A DNA stretch of 64,000 nucleotides from an uncultured Saprospiraceae bacterium (GTDB lineage Bacteria > Bacteroidota > Bacteroidia > Chitinophagales > Saprospiraceae), in contig CALLPI010000026.1 in the NCBI GenBank assembly GCA_938015595.1, positions 1 to 64,000 of the forward strand, read 5' to 3'. Below the pieces are notes generated by a model. It was given only the letters and a program-made list of their open reading frames with translations, did not search any database and was not told the origin of the DNA. This document shows positions 61,169-64,000 of this stretch, in pieces. Each line of letters starts with the position of its first letter. Positions within the stretch are counted from its first letter, which is position 1. The position numbers and the translations under genes are program-made.

Positions 61169-62035
61169 ATGAAATCCATTGATGAGTTGATAAAATTGCT
61201 CCAATTGGAGCCAGTAGAAGAAAACCTGTTCAAAGGCTACAGCACTAACGTGGGAAGCGGGCGCGTATTTGGTGGGCAGGTACTGGCACAGTCGCTCTGG
61301 GCAGCTGCTCAAACTGTGCCCAACGAAAGGATGCTGCACTCCTTACACGCCTACTTTCTGCTGGCTGGCGACTTGGAGCGCCCCATCGTGTTTGAGGTAG
61401 ATCGCATCCGCGATGGCAATAGCTTCACCACCCGCCAGGTAAAAGCCATCCAGAAAGGCCGGCCTATTTTTCTGATGTCGGCTTCGTTCCACCAGCCAGA
61501 ACTTGGCTACGACCACCAGCTTGCCATGCCGGAGGTGGTGCCGCCGGAGTTGCTCACCAGTTGGGACGAACTGCTGGCCTGCCATGGCCATGCGCTGCCG
61601 GAAAACCTGCGTCGCTTCTTAGAAATTGATCGTCCCATTGAGTTCAGGCCAGTGGAGTTGTTCAACCCTCATGAACGCCGTGCCGCGCCCCCCTTGCGCC
61701 ACGTATGGATGAAAGTCAAAGGTGCCATGCCCGATACCCAGACCTGGCATCAGACGGTGTTAGCCTATGCAGTAGATTACAACCTGCTGACGACGGCGCT
61801 GTTGCCTCATGGACACGAGACCTCGTTGAGCGATTTCATGCTGGCCAGCCTCGACCATGCCATGTGGTTTCATCGCCCGTTTCGCATGGACGAGTGGCTG
61901 CTGTATGTTATTGACAGCCCCAGCGCATCAGGCGCGCGTGGTTTTGCGCGGGGTAGTGTGTTCACGCGCGAAGGGGTGCTGGCCGCCTCGGTGGTACAGG
62001 AGGGCTTAATGCGCCCGCTCCGATCCTTAGCCTGA
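61169..62035 (+). CDS. tesB: Acyl-CoA thioesterase II
   Basis: 288 aa, two fused hot-dog domains. FGGQVLAQSLWAAAQTV opens the first; the second carries the catalytic Asp (SLDHAMWFHR), and the Gln of ASVVQEGLMR. It hydrolyses medium- and long-chain acyl-CoA to free acid and CoA. The gene is convergent with the pyruvate-kinase-like gene and their ends overlap by 9 nt. Confidence 0.95.
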   Translation: MKSIDELIKLLQLEPVEENLFKGYSTNVGSGRVFGGQVLAQSLWAAAQTVPNERMLHSLHAYFLLAGDLERPIVFEVDRIRDGNSFTTRQVKAIQKGRPIFLMSASFHQPELGYDHQLAMPEVVPPELLTSWDELLACHGHALPENLRRFLEIDRPIEFRPVELFNPHERRAAPPLRHVWMKVKGAMPDTQTWHQTVLAYAVDYNLLTTALLPHGHETSLSDFMLASLDHAMWFHRPFRMDEWLLYVIDSPSASGARGFARGSVFTREGVLAASVVQEGLMRPLRSLA

Positions 62036-63574
62036 GGCCAGGAATCTGCGCGCCACCTGCAATGGTCGCAGGTTGTTCATGCGCTTGAACTGGTGGTGCT
62101 CCATGCGGCTGATGACGTTGCACAGAGTGTTCACGGCGTTTACAACATAGGGGCCTTTGTTGAGCATAACGCATTCGGCGCGGGCGGCCATAGCGGCGTC
62201 GGTGATCTCGGCGCGGGTAGCAGTGCCCTTGGAGGCTAGTTTTTCCAGCACCTGCGTAGCCCAGATACCCGGAATGTGCGCTGCTTCGCATATCCACAGG
62301 ATCTCCTCCTGCACCTCGGCAATGCGCTCAAAGCCTATCTCTACAGCCAGGTCGCCGCGGGCAATCATCACGCCCACCTTGGGGCTGCGCATAGCAGTAA
62401 GTAGCATCCTGGGTAGGTTTTCAAAAGCTTCCTTGGTTTCCACCTTGAGGATGATGCCCATGTCCCGCCGACTCAGGTCTTCCAATGCTTTCTGCAGGTG
62501 CGCTACATCGGCGGGAGTACGCACAAAGGAATAGCCCACAATGTCGGCGTACTGGGCAATGAAGTTCAGGTTGGCGCGGTCTTCCTCGGTGAGCGAGGGC
62601 AGGTGCAAGTGAGTGTCCGGCAGATTGATACCTTTATCGGCGCGGAGCTTGGCGCCGTTCAGCCCGGCGTACACGATTCGAACGTCCAACACCTGCGGGC
62701 GCTTGGCTATTACCTCGCCGTGTATTTTGCCGTCGTCAAAGAAGATGCGCTCGCCTGCGCGGGCATCTTCGAGTACCTGGGGCAAAGATACGGCTACGTA
62801 CACCTGCTCTTGCCCGTTGGTGTTTTCTTGCGAGGGCATGCGCGGCGGCAGGGTGTTGACCAGGCGGATGACGTCGCCAGTGTGTAGAAGTAGGTAGTCG
62901 CCTTTGTGGGAGTCGCTGATAGCATGAGCCGGGTCTATGGCCTCAGTGCGCAGTTTTGGACCAGACAAGTCCATGTACACCAGGCAACTCCGTCCGGTAG
63001 CGCGCTCTGCCTGGCGAATGTGTCGGATCATGGCCTCCCACTCCTTTGGTGTTTCGTGGCTGGTATTGATGCGAGCAATGCCCATGCCCGCCTGAACCAG
63101 GGCTTGCACCAGGTCGTAGTTGTAGGCAGCCTCTTTAGACATGGTGACCATAATGCGGGTAGCGCGTTCTTCGGGCGACTGGCCAAAGAGTTGCTCTGTA
63201 TTGTAAAGCAGTTGCTCTTTGCTGCGATAGTAGTTGAACGGCGATTGAAAATCTTCCTGGACGTTGAGGTCAAGGTCTCCCTGGACCATGCGCAGCAAGT
63301 GAATGATTTTTCTCAGATTGGTCAGGGTATAACCTTCTGAGTGCCCTAGCGAGGAAATGCTCATCATGGAGAGTTTCTCTTGGATGGGGCGCAAGTCAAA
63401 GGCGCGCAGGGTCATATAATGCACGAGGTTACGGGCGCTGTCGCGGTAGTGTGGCTGTACCTGAGCAATCAGGTCGGCCATCTTGACTTCTTCCGCTTCT
63501 ATCCGCTTTAGGATATCGCGAAGCTGGGCAATGAGTTCTTCTGTGGTATAATTATAAGGTGCAGTGGTTGTCAT
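62027..63574 (-). CDS. Pyruvate-kinase-like protein with N-terminal helical extension
   Basis: 515 aa. The first 150 residues are helical and not found in classic pyruvate kinase. Then the kinase barrel: RINTSHET, MDLSGPKLRTE, FVRTPADV, LKVETKEAFENL, VMIARGDLAVEIG, ATQVLEKLASKGTATRAEITD and CVMLNKG. The C-terminal allosteric domain is absent; the protein stops about 35 residues after the barrel. It may phosphorylate ADP from PEP or do a related reaction; activity is not proved by sequence. The ATG at 63574 is chosen since upstream codons lack similarity and contain non-coding-like sequence. Confidence 0.85.
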   Translation of the reverse strand: MTTTAPYNYTTEELIAQLRDILKRIEAEEVKMADLIAQVQPHYRDSARNLVHYMTLRAFDLRPIQEKLSMMSISSLGHSEGYTLTNLRKIIHLLRMVQGDLDLNVQEDFQSPFNYYRSKEQLLYNTEQLFGQSPEERATRIMVTMSKEAAYNYDLVQALVQAGMGIARINTSHETPKEWEAMIRHIRQAERATGRSCLVYMDLSGPKLRTEAIDPAHAISDSHKGDYLLLHTGDVIRLVNTLPPRMPSQENTNGQEQVYVAVSLPQVLEDARAGERIFFDDGKIHGEVIAKRPQVLDVRIVYAGLNGAKLRADKGINLPDTHLHLPSLTEEDRANLNFIAQYADIVGYSFVRTPADVAHLQKALEDLSRRDMGIILKVETKEAFENLPRMLLTAMRSPKVGVMIARGDLAVEIGFERIAEVQEEILWICEAAHIPGIWATQVLEKLASKGTATRAEITDAAMAARAECVMLNKGPYVVNAVNTLCNVISRMEHHQFKRMNNLRPLQVARRFLASG

Positions 63575-63745
63575 GGCGATATGGATTTGCGCTCTAAAAT
63601 TAAAAGGGCCATGTCCCAAAAGGGAATGATACAACTGCTGTACAAACCTGACATTTGTCACAGTGCGCAAACACACTTGCCCTGGCAAATGCCTTGCGGG
63701 CGGCATAGCTTACATTGCTGCCAGGGTTTTAAACCTGCATGGTTC

Positions 63746-64000
63746 TTACGCCTTGTGTTTCTTGCCCTTGCTCGGCGGAGTTGTTACCACTTTCATCTCA
63801 TTGACCAGATGACCAGCGCCGCCAAATTTATCCATTACAAAGAGGATGTAACGCACGTCTACGATGATGCTGCGGTTGATCTCCTCGCTGAAGTAGTAAT
63901 CGCTGATTACTCCTTCCCAGGCGCCATCAAAGAGCAGGCCGATGAGGTTGCCGCGCGCATCAAGGGTAGGGCTTCCAGAGTTGCCGCCTGTGGTATGGGC
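63746..64000 (-). CDS. S46 family dipeptidyl peptidase, C-terminal part (cut by window end)
   Basis: The last 84 codons of a gene that begins beyond position 64000. TTGGNSGSPTLDARGNLIGL contains the catalytic Ser of the S46 (DPP7/DPP11) family, and VISDYYF, SIIVDVRYILFVMDKFGGAGHL follow as in family members. S46 enzymes are periplasmic or surface serine peptidases that release dipeptides. The tail ends in a Lys-rich stretch (SKGKKHKA), TAA at 63748-63746. The 170 nt to the pyruvate-kinase-like start hold no gene. Confidence 0.92.
   Translation of the reverse strand, partial: AHTTGGNSGSPTLDARGNLIGLLFDGAWEGVISDYYFSEEINRSIIVDVRYILFVMDKFGGAGHLVNEMKVVTTPPSKGKKHKA

Overview
The window is chromosomal DNA from a member of the Bacteroidota, most likely a gliding or surface-living lineage near Saprospiria, Chitinophagia or Cytophagia. 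Several independent signs support this. There are two PorP/SprF-type outer-membrane proteins. There are proteins ending in type IX secretion (T9SS) sorting domains of both type A and type B. An OstA-like protein, a GWxTD-domain protein, an RRM protein with a Gly-rich tail and an HU / AURKAIP1-like / RNase G cluster are present. Promoters follow the Bacteroidota form TTG (about -33) plus TAnnTTTG (about -7), and Shine-Dalgarno sites are largely absent. The exact genus cannot be read from the sequence. I see no prophage, insertion sequence, CRISPR array or plasmid gene; the content is mostly housekeeping and cell-envelope genes.

Layout. 1-1600: 5S rRNA closing an rRNA operon, two tiny paralogous membrane proteins and an RRM RNA-binding protein with a long leader. 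1.6-5.3 kb (minus): lgt, an MscS channel and a GHL10 glycoside hydrolase-like protein. 5.3-11 kb (plus): a TPR-CHAT protein that lacks its catalytic Cys, a hypothetical protein, diacylglycerol kinase and an outer-membrane protein. 11-16.6 kb: M42 peptidase, polysaccharide flippase, OstA-like protein and a DUF1573 protein. 16.8-20.5 kb: a fused 2-oxoacid dehydrogenase E1 coupled to an HD phosphohydrolase. 20.7-22.5 kb: aspS, then a decayed stretch with a tRNA-like relic. 23.3-30 kb (minus): a giant SprB-like adhesin with its PorP/SprF partner. 30.5-33.2 kb: folD, rhodanese, GWxTD protein. 33.2-34.1 kb: an intergenic region with a candidate small RNA and a dispersed repeat. 34.1-40.8 kb: mreB-mreC-mreD-mrdA followed by a CapA-like protein and a MoxR ATPase. 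40.8-43.8 kb: GH92 lipoprotein. 44-50 kb: secreted metalloprotease, YbaB, a LamG/type-B-CTD protein and a coupled lipoprotein. 50-56.7 kb: coaE, a second sprF-ompA pair, a propeller-like T9SS cargo and a TPR lipoprotein. 56.8-61 kb (minus): aquaglyceroporin, HU, TPR lipoprotein, a 30-residue bS22/mS38-like ribosomal protein and RNase G. 61-64 kb: tesB, a pyruvate-kinase-like protein and the C-terminal end of an S46 dipeptidyl peptidase.

How the genes fit together. The envelope theme dominates: lipoprotein maturation (lgt), LPS or capsule handling (OstA-like, flippase, CapA-like), rod-shape machinery (mre/mrdA), and T9SS surface display with two PorP/SprF proteins and four CTD-bearing cargos. 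The most interesting non-standard items are the candidate sRNA with a consensus promoter and terminator, the CHAT domain with Ala in place of Cys, the pair of tiny membrane paralogs beside the rRNA operon, the dispersed intergenic repeat and the metzincin with an Asn in its zinc motif.
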